IMG/VR virus record: IMGVR_UViG_3300029258_001308
Span: 1 to 64,000 of that record
DNA from: a virus
Direction: 5' to 3' (one strand)
Length of the DNA stretch: 64,000 bases
Every line of letters begins with the position of its first letter. Positions within the stretch are counted from its first letter, which is position 1. The notes beneath the pieces were generated by a model. That model had not been told where the DNA came from. It made no database searches and saw only the letters and a list, made by a program, of their open reading frames with translations. Below are positions 8,020 through 14,553 of the stretch, piece after piece. A program made the translations under genes and the position numbers.

Positions 8020-8497
8020 CGGGCTTCTCCTTTCTAGATGGCTCGGCCACCTCATCGGGATTATTTCTAGATGGGTCGTCCCCCTCATCTAGCTTTTTCC
8101 TAGATGGGTGCCGGACCCCATCTAGAACCTGCTTCTTGCTGAGCTTCCTGGGCTGAGGCAGCTCGACCCCCGACATGGCCGTGATAGCTGCGAGAGCAGC
8201 AGCAGCCCTCGGGCTAAGTGGCTTCTCGGCCCGCTCCTTGGCTGCTGCTTCCTTCAAGGACTTCTCAGCCTCGAGCTTGGCCTTCAGCTTGGGGCCGCAG
8301 CAGTGCTTCCACTTCTTGCCTGAACCGCACCCGCACCGTTCATTCGGTCGGGGCTTCCCCCGGCTCCTCATCGTCCCCGTGTAGGTGAACTCCTTCAGAC
8401 CCGCTTCCCGCATCTGTCTCTGCATCCTGATCTTCCGGAGGCGCTTCTCCTTCGGCTTCTTCTTGGGCTTCCTCGGCTTCTTCGCTTTCTTCTCCAT
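7889..8497 (-). CDS. SEC-C zinc-motif protein with repeat tail
   Basis: 202 residues from ATG 8497. A Lys-rich head is followed by a textbook SEC-C motif (RPNERCGCGSGKKWKHCCG), the zinc site also found at the SecA C-terminus. An Ala/Lys helical stretch and a repeated Pro-Ser-Arg segment (three copies, period 11 residues) follow. The last ~40 residues are encoded in another frame over the membrane-protein gene that starts at 8019, so the true C-terminus is uncertain. The motif often mediates protein or nucleic-acid contact. The role here is unknown. Confidence 0.6.
   Translation of the reverse strand: MEKKAKKPRKPKKKPKEKRLRKIRMQRQMREAGLKEFTYTGTMRSRGKPRPNERCGCGSGKKWKHCCGPKLKAKLEAEKSLKEAAAKERAEKPLSPRAAAALAAITAMSGVELPQPRKLSKKQVLDGVRHPSRKKLDEGDDPSRNNPDEVAEPSRKEKPDGPEHGDVHSAGGDSSGSAAGPGPELEDQKHPEQEDGGSDSGV
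8017..8125. repeat. 33-bp tandem repeat inside the SEC-C gene
   Basis: Two full 33-bp units and two partial ones, reading leftward as CTAGAAA...GATGAGG...CCAT. In the SEC-C protein they encode an 11-residue repeat starting Pro-Ser-Arg. The last partial unit also supplies the AAAGGAG ribosome site and the GATG start of the next gene, so the repeat serves as both coding and control sequence. Confidence 0.75.
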
Positions 8498-8729
8498 CCG
8501 CCCTCTCCCTTGCCGCTTCGACCTCAGCGTGCCTGGCCGCAGCTCTCTTCTTCTGCTCCACGACCTGAGCCACCAGGATGGCCTCGCTCCTGCTTATGTT
8601 CCTGACCAGGACCAGGCTCATGTCCGAGACCAGGCGGTTCAGCTCCAGCCACGCCGGCCTCAGGTTGTCATCGAAGTCCTTGTCCAGCGCATCCGCCACC
8701 TTCCTCAGCGTGTCACTGTACTTCTCCAT
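8340..8729 (-). CDS. helical protein with acidic tail
   Basis: 129 residues from ATG 8729 with AAGGAG upstream. Residues 1-60 are helical (YSDTLRKVADALDKDF, LNRLVSDMSLVLVRNISRS). The remainder is almost pure Glu/Ala (EESEEAEEAQEEAEGEAPPE). The acidic tail is read out of frame across the Lys-rich start of the SEC-C gene, a 158-nt overlap. It may pair with the basic proteins encoded next door, but that is speculation. No family recognised. Confidence 0.5.
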   Translation of the reverse strand: MEKYSDTLRKVADALDKDFDDNLRPAWLELNRLVSDMSLVLVRNISRSEAILVAQVVEQKKRAAARHAEVEAARERADGEESEEAEEAQEEAEGEAPPEDQDAETDAGSGSEGVHLHGDDEEPGEAPTE

Positions 8730-8741
8730 CGTCTCTTCTCC

Positions 8742-8873
8742 TTATGACTTCCTAGCTCTCGGTATGTATGGACGGGGGTGACCGCGGTGGGACTCGATGC
8801 CCGCCTCGTTCTTTCTCACCACGCCCTTCTTCTTGGCCTTCTTTTTCCTGGCCTTCCGCTTGTGGCTCTTCAT
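8742..8873 (-). CDS. 43-residue basic protein
   Basis: A short frame from ATG 8873 to TAA 8742, preceded by AAGAGGTG. The product is strongly basic at its start (MKSHKRKARKKKAKKKGVV) and ends with a Pro/Arg tail. It lies out of frame inside the 3' end of the neighbouring gene. The arrangement matches two neighbouring genes, where a Lys-rich start is overprinted by the acidic end of the upstream gene. Probably a nucleic-acid-binding peptide. Confidence 0.45.
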   Translation of the reverse strand: MKSHKRKARKKKAKKKGVVRKNEAGIESHRGHPRPYIPRARKS

Positions 8874-9267
8874 CGTTCACCTCTTCGTTGATTGGGGGCC
8901 AACACTTGTCCAGCTTCCTCGCCATCTCGTAGCTTGAGGCCACGAACAGCTCTCGACCGTCGCCCAAGATTATAGACCCCGGGCGACGCCCGTGTCCACA
9001 ACAAGATGCAATGGTGGCTACGCCTCCTTCGTTCAAGGCCAGCACGATCCCAGCGATACAAGCGTCAACCCCCACCCACTTGAGCCGAGCCTTCCCGGTG
9101 TGCGAGAGATGAGCGGGAACAGTGAGCTCGAGCACGGCTCTAGCGAACCCGCACTCGCGACAGGGACGAGGTCGATCCACGCGGACGCTGTGGCGACTGT
9201 CGTCGTAGACCCAGTGTCCCCCGATGTAACTGATCGGGTGTCCGTTCGCCTCGCTGTGTGCGGTCAT
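8752..9267 (-). CDS. conserved phage protein with SCCGHG motif
   Basis: 171 residues from ATG 9267. A CRECGFARA site is followed by VDACIAGIVLALNEGGVATI and ASCCGHGRRPGSIILGDGRE, a pattern seen in a phage protein family of unknown function that probably binds metal. The last ~40 residues are Glu/Gln/Gly-rich and overlap the 43-residue basic gene in another frame, so the true end may be variable between relatives. Confidence 0.6.
   Translation of the reverse strand: MTAHSEANGHPISYIGGHWVYDDSRHSVRVDRPRPCRECGFARAVLELTVPAHLSHTGKARLKWVGVDACIAGIVLALNEGGVATIASCCGHGRRPGSIILGDGRELFVASSYEMARKLDKCWPPINEEVNDEEPQAEGQEKEGQEEGRGEKERGGHRVPPRSPPSIHTES
8969..8998 (-). promoter_or_regulatory. possible internal leftward promoter
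   Basis: TGGACA (8998-8993), an 18-nt spacer and TATAAT (8974-8969), both hexamers perfect for the form used elsewhere in this genome. It lies within the coding sequence of the SCCGHG protein and would drive the genes from 8873 leftward. Coding constraint could produce it by chance. Confidence 0.35.
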
Positions 9268-9269
9268 GG

Positions 9270-9557
9270 CTACAACCCCGTGGCAGTGATCACGTCGTGA
9301 AGAAGAGAAGCAGCTAGGTCGGGGTCATCACCGCAGTAACCCAGAACCTGCCGCAGAATCAGGAACCCGTTTACCAGGTCCGCATCCGCCGTGTCAGGAA
9401 GCGTCACCCCCCTGGCCTCGAAGCATTCACGTATCCTCTTGACCTGGACCTTGATCTGCTCCAAGCACGGGGGGCAGAACAGCCGGCCCTTGTACCTGAA
9501 GAAGTTCACGACCGTGTCACCACGTCTGAAGCATGTACTCCAGGCCCCGATGCTCAT
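9270..9557 (-). CDS. small protein with CxxC
   Basis: 95 residues. The ATG overlaps the upstream stop as ATGA and has AAGGGAG ahead of it. It carries FCPPCLEQIKVQVKRIRECF, a possible zinc knuckle, and a helical C-terminus (LVNGFLILRQVLGYC). No family recognised. Confidence 0.5.
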   Translation of the reverse strand: MSIGAWSTCFRRGDTVVNFFRYKGRLFCPPCLEQIKVQVKRIRECFEARGVTLPDTADADLVNGFLILRQVLGYCGDDPDLAASLLHDVITATGL

Positions 9558-9850
9558 ACGTCGATCTCCCTTCCGAACTTCTTCGCGTTCCTGCGACGCA
9601 GCTTGATAACCTTCTTCCCTGTGAGGGGTGGCGGGTTATCCCCCTGCCGGTCGATCCAAGCCTTGACCTCGGACCACAGCCAGCGGTACTTGTTCCTCGC
9701 GAGTCTCTTGGGCTGGGGGAAGTCGTTCCTTCTCTCCCTTGCCTTGACACGCACCTGCCTCTGGCTTATCCCCAATATACGCCCTAGTTCTGAGGCGGAC
9801 AGGAGCTGGTCGGGAGGGGGGAGCCCGGAGTCCCTATGAACCCTAGCCAC
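9554..9850 (-). CDS. HTH DNA-binding protein (AlpA/excisionase-like)
   Basis: 98 residues from GTG 9850, with GGAG upstream and an 8-nt overlap with the resolvase gene. The centre (LSASELGRILGISQRQVRV) is a winged or MerR-type helix-turn-helix of the AlpA/excisionase type, followed by a basic tail (KKVIKLRRRNAKKFGRE). Such proteins act as small transcription regulators or as architectural partners of recombinases. No integrase is visible here, so a regulatory role is the better guess. Confidence 0.65.
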   Translation of the reverse strand: MARVHRDSGLPPPDQLLSASELGRILGISQRQVRVKARERRNDFPQPKRLARNKYRWLWSEVKAWIDRQGDNPPPLTGKKVIKLRRRNAKKFGREIDV

Positions 9851-10643
9851 GGGGGTGTAGCTCCTTGATCCAGTAGTATCTGCCTATCCCGATAGCATCC
9901 GTCACGTCGTTAGAGTCGGACGTTATTCCGAAGTCCTCCTTGACTCGCTTTGCCGTTACTTCCTTGGACACCTGGCCTTTCCACTTAGCTGGCGTTAGCA
10001 TCGTGGCCGTGAAGCCCATTCCCTGGGCCTGTCCTACTATGGCACCTGTCACCATGGCCAGTTTCAGGAGGTCGCCTGAGAGAGCTGCCCGTCGACTTCG
10101 CTTCGATCCCGCCCATACTTCGGGGGCCTCTACTACGACGCGTGTGACACCAGCTATACGCTTCCCTGAGAACAGACGCGAGACTATCTTAGGTATGCGC
10201 GCATAGGCCTTGTCGTCGTCTCCTTTGACGCCATCGACTGTACCATACATCTGCGGCTTCGGTATACGGCCCATGTGTGTCTCGATCCGCTCTCGCGGGT
10301 CCCACTTGCAGAAGGCGAGCTTATGCGCACGAGAGCTCGGGTCCACGGACAGAAGCGAGCCGTACCGAGGACCCCCTAGCCGTTCGATCGCGTAGAGTAC
10401 GACTTCGTCCCAGGAGTACAGGGCCTCCTGCGCACGAGGTCCTGGACGTCCGCGTACCTTCATCTTGGGAGCTCGCTTGTCGCCCCCTTTCGATAGGTAC
10501 CTTAGCTGCCGTACATCCAGGCCTAGGTACTCGGCCGCTACGCTAGCTGGCACTAGCTTCCCGCTGGCCATGCCCTTCTCTCGAGCCCGCCTTTTCCCGG
10601 CCTTCTCTGTGGTCGCCCTCTTCCCTGATCGCTTGATCTTCAT
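9843..10643 (-). CDS. RuvC-like Holliday junction resolvase with HTH
   Basis: 266 residues, longer than RuvC (about 170) because of an N-terminal basic tail plus an HTH-like segment (VAAEYLGLDVRQLRYLSKGG). The RNase H-fold core shows the first acidic residue in LLSVDPSSRAHK, the second in VVVEAPEVWAG and the last pair in SNDVTDAIGIGRYYW. The ending TPAKWKGQVSKEVTAKRVKE also fits phage RuvC relatives. It would resolve branched replication or recombination DNA before packaging. It is the first gene of the leftward block and sits next to the divergent control region. Confidence 0.8.
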   Translation of the reverse strand: MKIKRSGKRATTEKAGKRRAREKGMASGKLVPASVAAEYLGLDVRQLRYLSKGGDKRAPKMKVRGRPGPRAQEALYSWDEVVLYAIERLGGPRYGSLLSVDPSSRAHKLAFCKWDPRERIETHMGRIPKPQMYGTVDGVKGDDDKAYARIPKIVSRLFSGKRIAGVTRVVVEAPEVWAGSKRSRRAALSGDLLKLAMVTGAIVGQAQGMGFTATMLTPAKWKGQVSKEVTAKRVKEDFGITSDSNDVTDAIGIGRYYWIKELHPRG

Positions 10644-10684
10644 GATCCTCTCCCTGTGCGTATCCGAACGAATCGACGCGCGCC

Positions 10685-10719
10685 ATTATAACCGTGTGTA
10701 GCTGTCCCGGCCATGTCAA
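10685..10719 (-). promoter_or_regulatory. leftward promoter of the resolvase operon
   Basis: A perfect TATAAT (10690-10685) lies 42 nt before the resolvase ATG. At 17 nt spacing the -35 position reads TGGCCG, matching TGG.C. of the TGGACA form. A perfect TTGACA is also present, but at 23 nt spacing. The -10 call is good and the -35 is ambiguous. Confidence 0.5.
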
Positions 10720-10813
10720 TGTTAGCGAGATACCAATCACCAGAAAGCAATAAGTAAAAAGTAGCCGTACCCGGAAGGACGTAGTAACTAAAGGTCCGTT
10801 TCTCGTATCTCGT

Positions 10814-10834
10814 GGTAACCCTCGGATAGTTACC
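10814..10834. repeat. inverted repeat GGTAAC...GTTACC
   Basis: Perfect 6-bp arms with a CCTCGGATA spacer. The core CCCTCGGATAGTT is repeated with one change (CCCCCGGATAGTT) at 37458-37470 in the other large rightward intergenic region. A shorter match, CCCTCGGATA, lies on the minus strand at 43490-43500. Confidence 0.6.
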
Positions 10835-10854
10835 AATAATAATCACCACATATT

Positions 10855-10872
10855 ACTACTACTACTACTACT
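10855..10872. repeat. ACT trinucleotide microsatellite
   Basis: Six consecutive ACT units in the AT-rich divergent intergenic region. It is non-coding here and may ease strand opening or bend DNA. Confidence 0.8.
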
Positions 10873-10932
10873 AACTAATAAACTGTTTCTTCTTCTATTT
10901 ATTACTTCTTGCAATCTGGTAATTGGTAACTC

Positions 10933-11253
10933 CCCGTCCATAGACCCGTTCTGCTAAGACCCCGGAGACCCCCCGCTCGTAAGTCTAAGCAGGAATCTCA
11001 GCGACAGTCGGCACAAGTTACTCCCGGAGGATTCTGGGACCCCCCACATCCCCCTCTCCCGTCCTCTCTCACGGGGGACTCGCTATCCTGGCCGTACATA
11101 CCCCCGAGGACCCGAGTCCGAGACTTTCCTCCACAGTACACTGTGTCCCGTGCGTCTAGTCCCTCGAATCTCGCTACGTCCCCCGCTTCCTATATATGAT
11201 ACCTTATTATACCGCCAGACCGCCGAGTGCAGAGCCCCTCGTGGAATCGGCCA
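10933..11253. other. GC-rich intergenic stretch without visible gene
   Basis: C-rich runs (ACCCCCCACATCCCCC type) with no start codon backed by a ribosome site. An AT-rich patch at about 11200-11220 (TATATATGATACC) could hold a weak promoter. Nothing else is seen. Confidence 0.4.
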
Positions 11254-11283
11254 TGGACAAGGACCATACACAGGTCCTATAAT
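11254..11283 (+). promoter_or_regulatory. rightward early promoter
   Basis: TGGACA (11254-11259), an 18-nt spacer and TATAAT (11278-11283). It is followed after about 40 nt by the ribosome site of the first rightward gene. The -35 context CCATGGACAA is identical to that of the promoter at 37.64 kb, which supports a genome-wide consensus. Confidence 0.7.
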
Positions 11284-11325
11284 ACAGGCCGTACCCGCTA
11301 CAGGCCAGAACATGGGAGGTGTGAC

Positions 11326-11589
11326 ATGGCAGGCGAGACAGGCAGAGAGCCCACTCCGTGGGAGCAGCTACTCGAGCAGGTCAAGGAGATCGAGGGTGAG
11401 TCCAACTCGATGCTGGGTGACACGGCAGCCCTCAGGAATCATCTGATGGGACCCGTACCCGAGGCAGCAGACGACGGGACGGAGCCTTCCTCAGACGGTC
11501 TCCTCGACGACATGCGGATCAGGCTCAGGAACACCATGTCCCGAATCACCGAGTCGAGGGAGATCATACGCAAGCTGAGGAACGGGTAG
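11326..11589 (+). CDS. small helical protein, copy 1 of a paralogous pair
   Basis: 87 residues from ATG 11326 behind GGGAGGTG. It is the first gene after the early promoter. The second half (LRNHLMGPVPEA... MRIRLRNTMSRITESREIIR) matches the next gene in pattern and spacing (LRTHIMGPLDTS... IRATLHEAMSLMTDAKDRVR). The family is common in phage early regions, but I know no function for it. Being expressed first, it may act on the host. Confidence 0.6.
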   Translation: MAGETGREPTPWEQLLEQVKEIEGESNSMLGDTAALRNHLMGPVPEAADDGTEPSSDGLLDDMRIRLRNTMSRITESREIIRKLRNG

Positions 11590-11636
11590 CTCCGTCCCCC
11601 GTCCCACGTCCATCTACCCTAGCTAAGGAGACAGTC

Positions 11637-11915
11637 ATGCCCAAGGGAAACGAGGAGAAGAAGGACGCCGTTTCCAAGTGGGACTCGCTGGTGAGGCTGA
11701 GCCACGAGCTTCGCGTCGAGGCCGTCAACCTCAGAGACCTGACCCTCGAACTCCGCACCCACATCATGGGCCCGCTTGACACCTCCGCCAAAGACGAGAA
11801 GTGCAAAGTGGCTGAGACCCCCGCCTCCCTCTACGAGGAGATTCGTGCCACGCTCCACGAGGCCATGAGCCTGATGACCGATGCCAAGGACCGTGTCAGA
11901 GAGCTCAGGTCCTAG
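11637..11915 (+). CDS. small helical protein, copy 2 of a paralogous pair
   Basis: 92 residues with AAGGAG upstream. It shares with the preceding gene the LR.H.MGP motif and a C-terminal amphipathic helix of about 30 residues, so the two arose by duplication. Mostly alpha-helical and charged. Function unknown. Confidence 0.6.
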   Translation: MPKGNEEKKDAVSKWDSLVRLSHELRVEAVNLRDLTLELRTHIMGPLDTSAKDEKCKVAETPASLYEEIRATLHEAMSLMTDAKDRVRELRS

Positions 11916-11916
11916 C

Positions 11917-12303
11917 ATGCCGGGAGGAAAGATACCAGGGGCATTGCCCCCCACTCGCACCAGCCCGGTCTGCCGGGAGTGTCCACTCGACCGGTCGTGC
12001 TGCGACCCGGTGTGCATGTCCACCATGAAGCGGGACTGGGACGAGCGCATCCCTGACCACATCCTAATGAAGGCTATCTTCCTCAGGGTGGCTCGTCCCT
12101 CCCGCATACCCTCGACCCATCCCTGGCGATACGCCTATCGCTGCCTGTGGTACGATCCGAACCGCAAGGCCTGTCGTAACTACGAGAGGCGCCCGTATAT
12201 CTGTCGCTCATATCTGTGTGATAAAGCTATCCCGAAGGAGGTTCACGATGTCGACCAGCGGAAACATACCAGTCCTGGTGTCGAGAGGACGGTGCCTGCC
12301 TGA
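11917..12303 (+). CDS. YkgJ-type Cys-cluster protein
   Basis: 128 residues from ATG 11917. Cysteines are arranged as in the YkgJ family of zinc or iron-binding proteins: CRECPLDRSCCDPVC, then YRCLWYDPNRKACRNYERRP and ICRSYLC. These proteins bind metal through about eight Cys; their biochemical role is poorly known. The 3' end overlaps the next gene by 56 nt. Confidence 0.65.
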   Translation: MPGGKIPGALPPTRTSPVCRECPLDRSCCDPVCMSTMKRDWDERIPDHILMKAIFLRVARPSRIPSTHPWRYAYRCLWYDPNRKACRNYERRPYICRSYLCDKAIPKEVHDVDQRKHTSPGVERTVPA

Positions 12304-13159
12304 GGCGTGGGAACGCTCGCTCATCGAGCTCTACAGAAACGGGTGCAACGTCAGCACCCAGTACGACAAGCCGGGTGACCCGCCGTCCAAGGACGCCACC
12401 CACATCACCGTGGTCGACGACCCTCTGTGCGATCCGTGCATCCATCGTGCCTTCCCGGGCGGATTAGAAGACCTGGAGGAGTACCGCCTCGAGGTCGTTG
12501 AGGGTATCAAGGACCACTGGGTCCGTGACCCGAACAACCCCGAGGACACTCGCTGGGAGTACACGTACCACGGCAGGCTGACCGCCTACGACATGTATGC
12601 ACTGATCGAGAGGAAGGTCGGCGTGGAGAGCACTCGACACTTGAGCGTCCAGGCCGTCAAGGTCGATCAGCTCGAGGACATGGTCCAGGCTCTCGCCTCC
12701 TGTACCTATACAAGGCGCGCCACGGTCTCGACCTGGAATCCTTATCACGACGTCGGCATCAGCGACCCGCCGTGTCTCCAGTCCATCTGGTGCCGCATCC
12801 TTCCCGACGGCACTGGCCGACTCCAGCTGAACATGAATGTCCGCTTCCGGTCAAGAGATGCGTACGACGCGGCGTTCATGAACATGTGGGCCTTCATCGA
12901 TCTACAGGCCCACATCGCCGAGCGTGTCTCCATTCTGATCGACCAGCCGGTCTACGTCGGGCGGTACTGCGACTTCTCCGATTCGTATCACATCTACGGC
13001 TCCCGCTTGGCCCACTTCGAGGAGTCGTTCATGAAGATGATACGCGACCGGAAGTTCGAGGACCGCACCTGGACCCGCGAGTTCGCGCAGCCGTTCTTCG
13101 ACGAGGCCCGCCCGAAGATCATGGCTAAGGTCGCCGAGTACGACGGAAGGAAGAAGTAG
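12248..13159 (+). CDS. thymidylate synthase superfamily protein (dUMP-type Asn)
   Basis: 303 residues from ATG 12248 behind GAAGGAGG. Features of the ThyA fold appear in order: catalytic Cys in DPPCLQSIWCRI, an R-x-x-D box in FRSRDAYDAAFMN and the sugar-binding SYHIYGS. The residue eight after that Asp, which contacts the base, is Asn, as in enzymes using dUMP. It could methylate or hydroxymethylate dUMP. The sequence is far from cellular ThyA, so the reaction is uncertain. Three further paralogues lie at 31-34 kb. Confidence 0.65.
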   Translation: MSTSGNIPVLVSRGRCLPEAWERSLIELYRNGCNVSTQYDKPGDPPSKDATHITVVDDPLCDPCIHRAFPGGLEDLEEYRLEVVEGIKDHWVRDPNNPEDTRWEYTYHGRLTAYDMYALIERKVGVESTRHLSVQAVKVDQLEDMVQALASCTYTRRATVSTWNPYHDVGISDPPCLQSIWCRILPDGTGRLQLNMNVRFRSRDAYDAAFMNMWAFIDLQAHIAERVSILIDQPVYVGRYCDFSDSYHIYGSRLAHFEESFMKMIRDRKFEDRTWTREFAQPFFDEARPKIMAKVAEYDGRKK

Positions 13160-13160
13160 C

Positions 13161-13370
13161 ATGGCAAAGACATTCGGCCACAGCACAGGCGCGTGCTCGG
13201 TCTTCGGCCTTGTCCACAGGTTCAACAAGGTCACTCTTGGCCTTGCCGACCCTCAGCTCGAAGTTACATGCTGTGCATGCGGAGTCGTCCGTGTCAAGAC
13301 TCCGAAGAGCTGGGTCCACATCTACACCGATGGAACGGTGAAGCAGAAACCGAGGAAGGCCAAGTCATGA
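13161..13370 (+). CDS. small CxxC protein
   Basis: 69 residues, beginning 2 nt after the preceding stop. The centre reads LEVTCCACGVVRVKTPKSW and the C-terminus is basic. A zinc ribbon of two or three Cys is possible. Function unknown. Confidence 0.5.
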   Translation: MAKTFGHSTGACSVFGLVHRFNKVTLGLADPQLEVTCCACGVVRVKTPKSWVHIYTDGTVKQKPRKAKS

Positions 13371-13510
13371 GCTGGGTGACCGCCTTCCTACTCGGACTCA
13401 TAGCCGGGGTACTCTGGGGCCAGGCCTCGGTCTTCTCCTGGCTCAAGCGCAAGCGTCGCATCAAGTCCGGCGGCTGGTGGTACACAGCCGAGGAGGACCC
13501 CGATGTGTGA
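13367..13510 (+). CDS. 47-residue membrane protein
   Basis: The ATG overlaps the upstream stop as ATGA. The first 20 residues (WVTAFLLGLIAGVLWGQASV) form one transmembrane helix, followed by a KRKRR stop-transfer cluster. Its size and topology are those of a small phage membrane protein. No specific role can be given. Confidence 0.5.
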   Translation: MSWVTAFLLGLIAGVLWGQASVFSWLKRKRRIKSGGWWYTAEEDPDV

Positions 13511-13736
13511 GCGATGCCAGTACGACGAGATCGCCCATTGCTTCGACGCCACGGCTGCTGGAGCCAAGCGCATGGCCGAGTACATGAGGCTCTGCGGTAC
13601 TACCATGGAGCAGGCTACTAAGAACTTCCAGAACGCGGGCTTCGGCCGTCGGACCCCGACCACGAAGCGCCGTGACTACGTGCCTCACTACGACCGTGGC
13701 GGCCTAGACCGTGCACGTGCGAGAGGAACAGACTGA
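13503..13736 (+). CDS. small Cys-containing protein
   Basis: 77 residues starting MCERCQYDEIAHCFDATAAG. The N-terminal Cys may bind metal; the C-terminus is Arg-rich. It overlaps its neighbours by 8 nt and 1 nt, as expected for a coupled operon. Not recognised. Confidence 0.5.
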   Translation: MCERCQYDEIAHCFDATAAGAKRMAEYMRLCGTTMEQATKNFQNAGFGRRTPTTKRRDYVPHYDRGGLDRARARGTD

Positions 13737-14095
13737 TGCCTAAGACCACCGTCGTCAACAAGCGCAAGGAGAAGTTCGACGTCTACATCGGTCGTCCTTC
13801 CAAGTGGGGCAACCCGTACCAGATCGGGCCCGATGGCTCACGTGCCGAGGTCATCGAGGCTTTCCACCGCTTCATCCTCAAGCGGCCCAAGCTTCTCTAC
13901 GCGCTGAAGGACCTAAGAGGCAAGAAGCTCGGATGCTACTGTGCCCCGAAGCCGTGCCATGGTGATGTGCTCGCCCGCTTAGCTGACCTACCGTGTGTAC
14001 CGTGCGACTGCTCGGGGATATGTCCACTGGCCTTCGATCTCGAGGTCGTGGACCCGAACTGTAACATGGATTTCGAGGATGACGACATTGGCTAA
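13736..14095 (+). CDS. DUF4326-domain protein
   Basis: 119 residues. DUF4326 hallmarks are plain: VYIGRPSKWGNPYQIG near the start and RGKKLGCYCAPKPCHGDVLA in the middle. The family is widespread in phages and bacteria, and the Cys/His residues probably bind a metal. The reaction is not established. A further Cys cluster follows (CVPCDCSGICPLAF), outside the usual domain. Confidence 0.75.
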   Translation: MPKTTVVNKRKEKFDVYIGRPSKWGNPYQIGPDGSRAEVIEAFHRFILKRPKLLYALKDLRGKKLGCYCAPKPCHGDVLARLADLPCVPCDCSGICPLAFDLEVVDPNCNMDFEDDDIG

Positions 14096-14372
14096 GTCGG
14101 GTACCTACCATCCCGCCGTCTGTCCCAAGTGCCGACACAAGTGGGACGAGTACTTCGAGTACGGGTGCTACTGGAAGAAGGTCCGCTGCCCCGAGTGCAA
14201 CAACGTGTTCGGCACCGGCCTTCGTCGGCGAGGCTGTCGTCATCCGCGCTGGCAGTTCGCTGGTGGCATCCGCGGAGGCAGAGCCGAGTGGTGCCCGAAC
14301 TGTGGAGCCCTGGCCTACAAGAGGAAAGGCAAGCGGCGTGTCATCACGTACCCCAAGCGACGCTCGGTGTAG
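14079..14372 (+). CDS. zinc-ribbon protein
   Basis: 97 residues from ATG 14079. Four CxxC or single Cys ligands are spread over it (CPKCRHKW, CPECNNVF, RRGCRHPRW, CPNCGALA), enough for two zinc ribbons. Basic C-terminus (KRKGKRRVITYPKRRS). Likely a nucleic-acid binder or an adaptor. The start is uncertain because the ribosome site is weak. Confidence 0.5.
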   Translation: MTTLAKSGTYHPAVCPKCRHKWDEYFEYGCYWKKVRCPECNNVFGTGLRRRGCRHPRWQFAGGIRGGRAEWCPNCGALAYKRKGKRRVITYPKRRSV

Positions 14373-14553
14373 GAACTGCTGGCTGTCCAGGTTCCCCACC
14401 GGTAAGGAAGACCCCGATGTCATCCGTCAGTTCGACAACCCACGGCTGTGCGACGCCCGGACCCAGATCGTCGAGGCCGATAACGATGCGACGCACTGTC
14501 GTCACTATATCTCGGAGATCGAAGCGCTGAAGCGCGTGAGGAGAGGGATATGA
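14338..14553 (+). CDS. small Cys/His protein
   Basis: 71 residues from a probable GTG start at 14338, behind GAGGAAAGG. It carries CRNCWLSRF, CDARTQIVE and THCRHYISEIE, a set that could form one zinc site. It overlaps the zinc-ribbon gene and couples to the next gene (4-nt overlap). Confidence 0.45.
   Translation: MSSRTPSDARCRNCWLSRFPTGKEDPDVIRQFDNPRLCDARTQIVEADNDATHCRHYISEIEALKRVRRGI

Larger units (their letters stand above)
10691..10932. promoter_or_regulatory. AT-rich divergent control region, possible origin
   Basis: Much richer in A/T than the surrounding genes. It holds iterated short motifs: TACCAAT at about 10731 and 10831, its reverse complement ATTGGTA near 10923, an exact inverted repeat GGTAAC/GTTACC at 10814-10834 with a 9-nt spacer, and a TATTACTACT microsatellite. 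No credible gene was found. Such a mix fits operators or a replication origin between divergent operons. Confidence 0.5.

Noticed and set aside
9554-10643. Integration module suggested by excisionase-like HTH plus RuvC-like nuclease
   Set aside because: No integrase and no attachment-site repeats are seen; RuvC-like resolvases are normal in lytic phages.
10543-10849. Two overlapping leftward frames across the control region
   Set aside because: They run through the promoter and resolvase start, have no ribosome site, and have no protein-like composition upstream of 10643.
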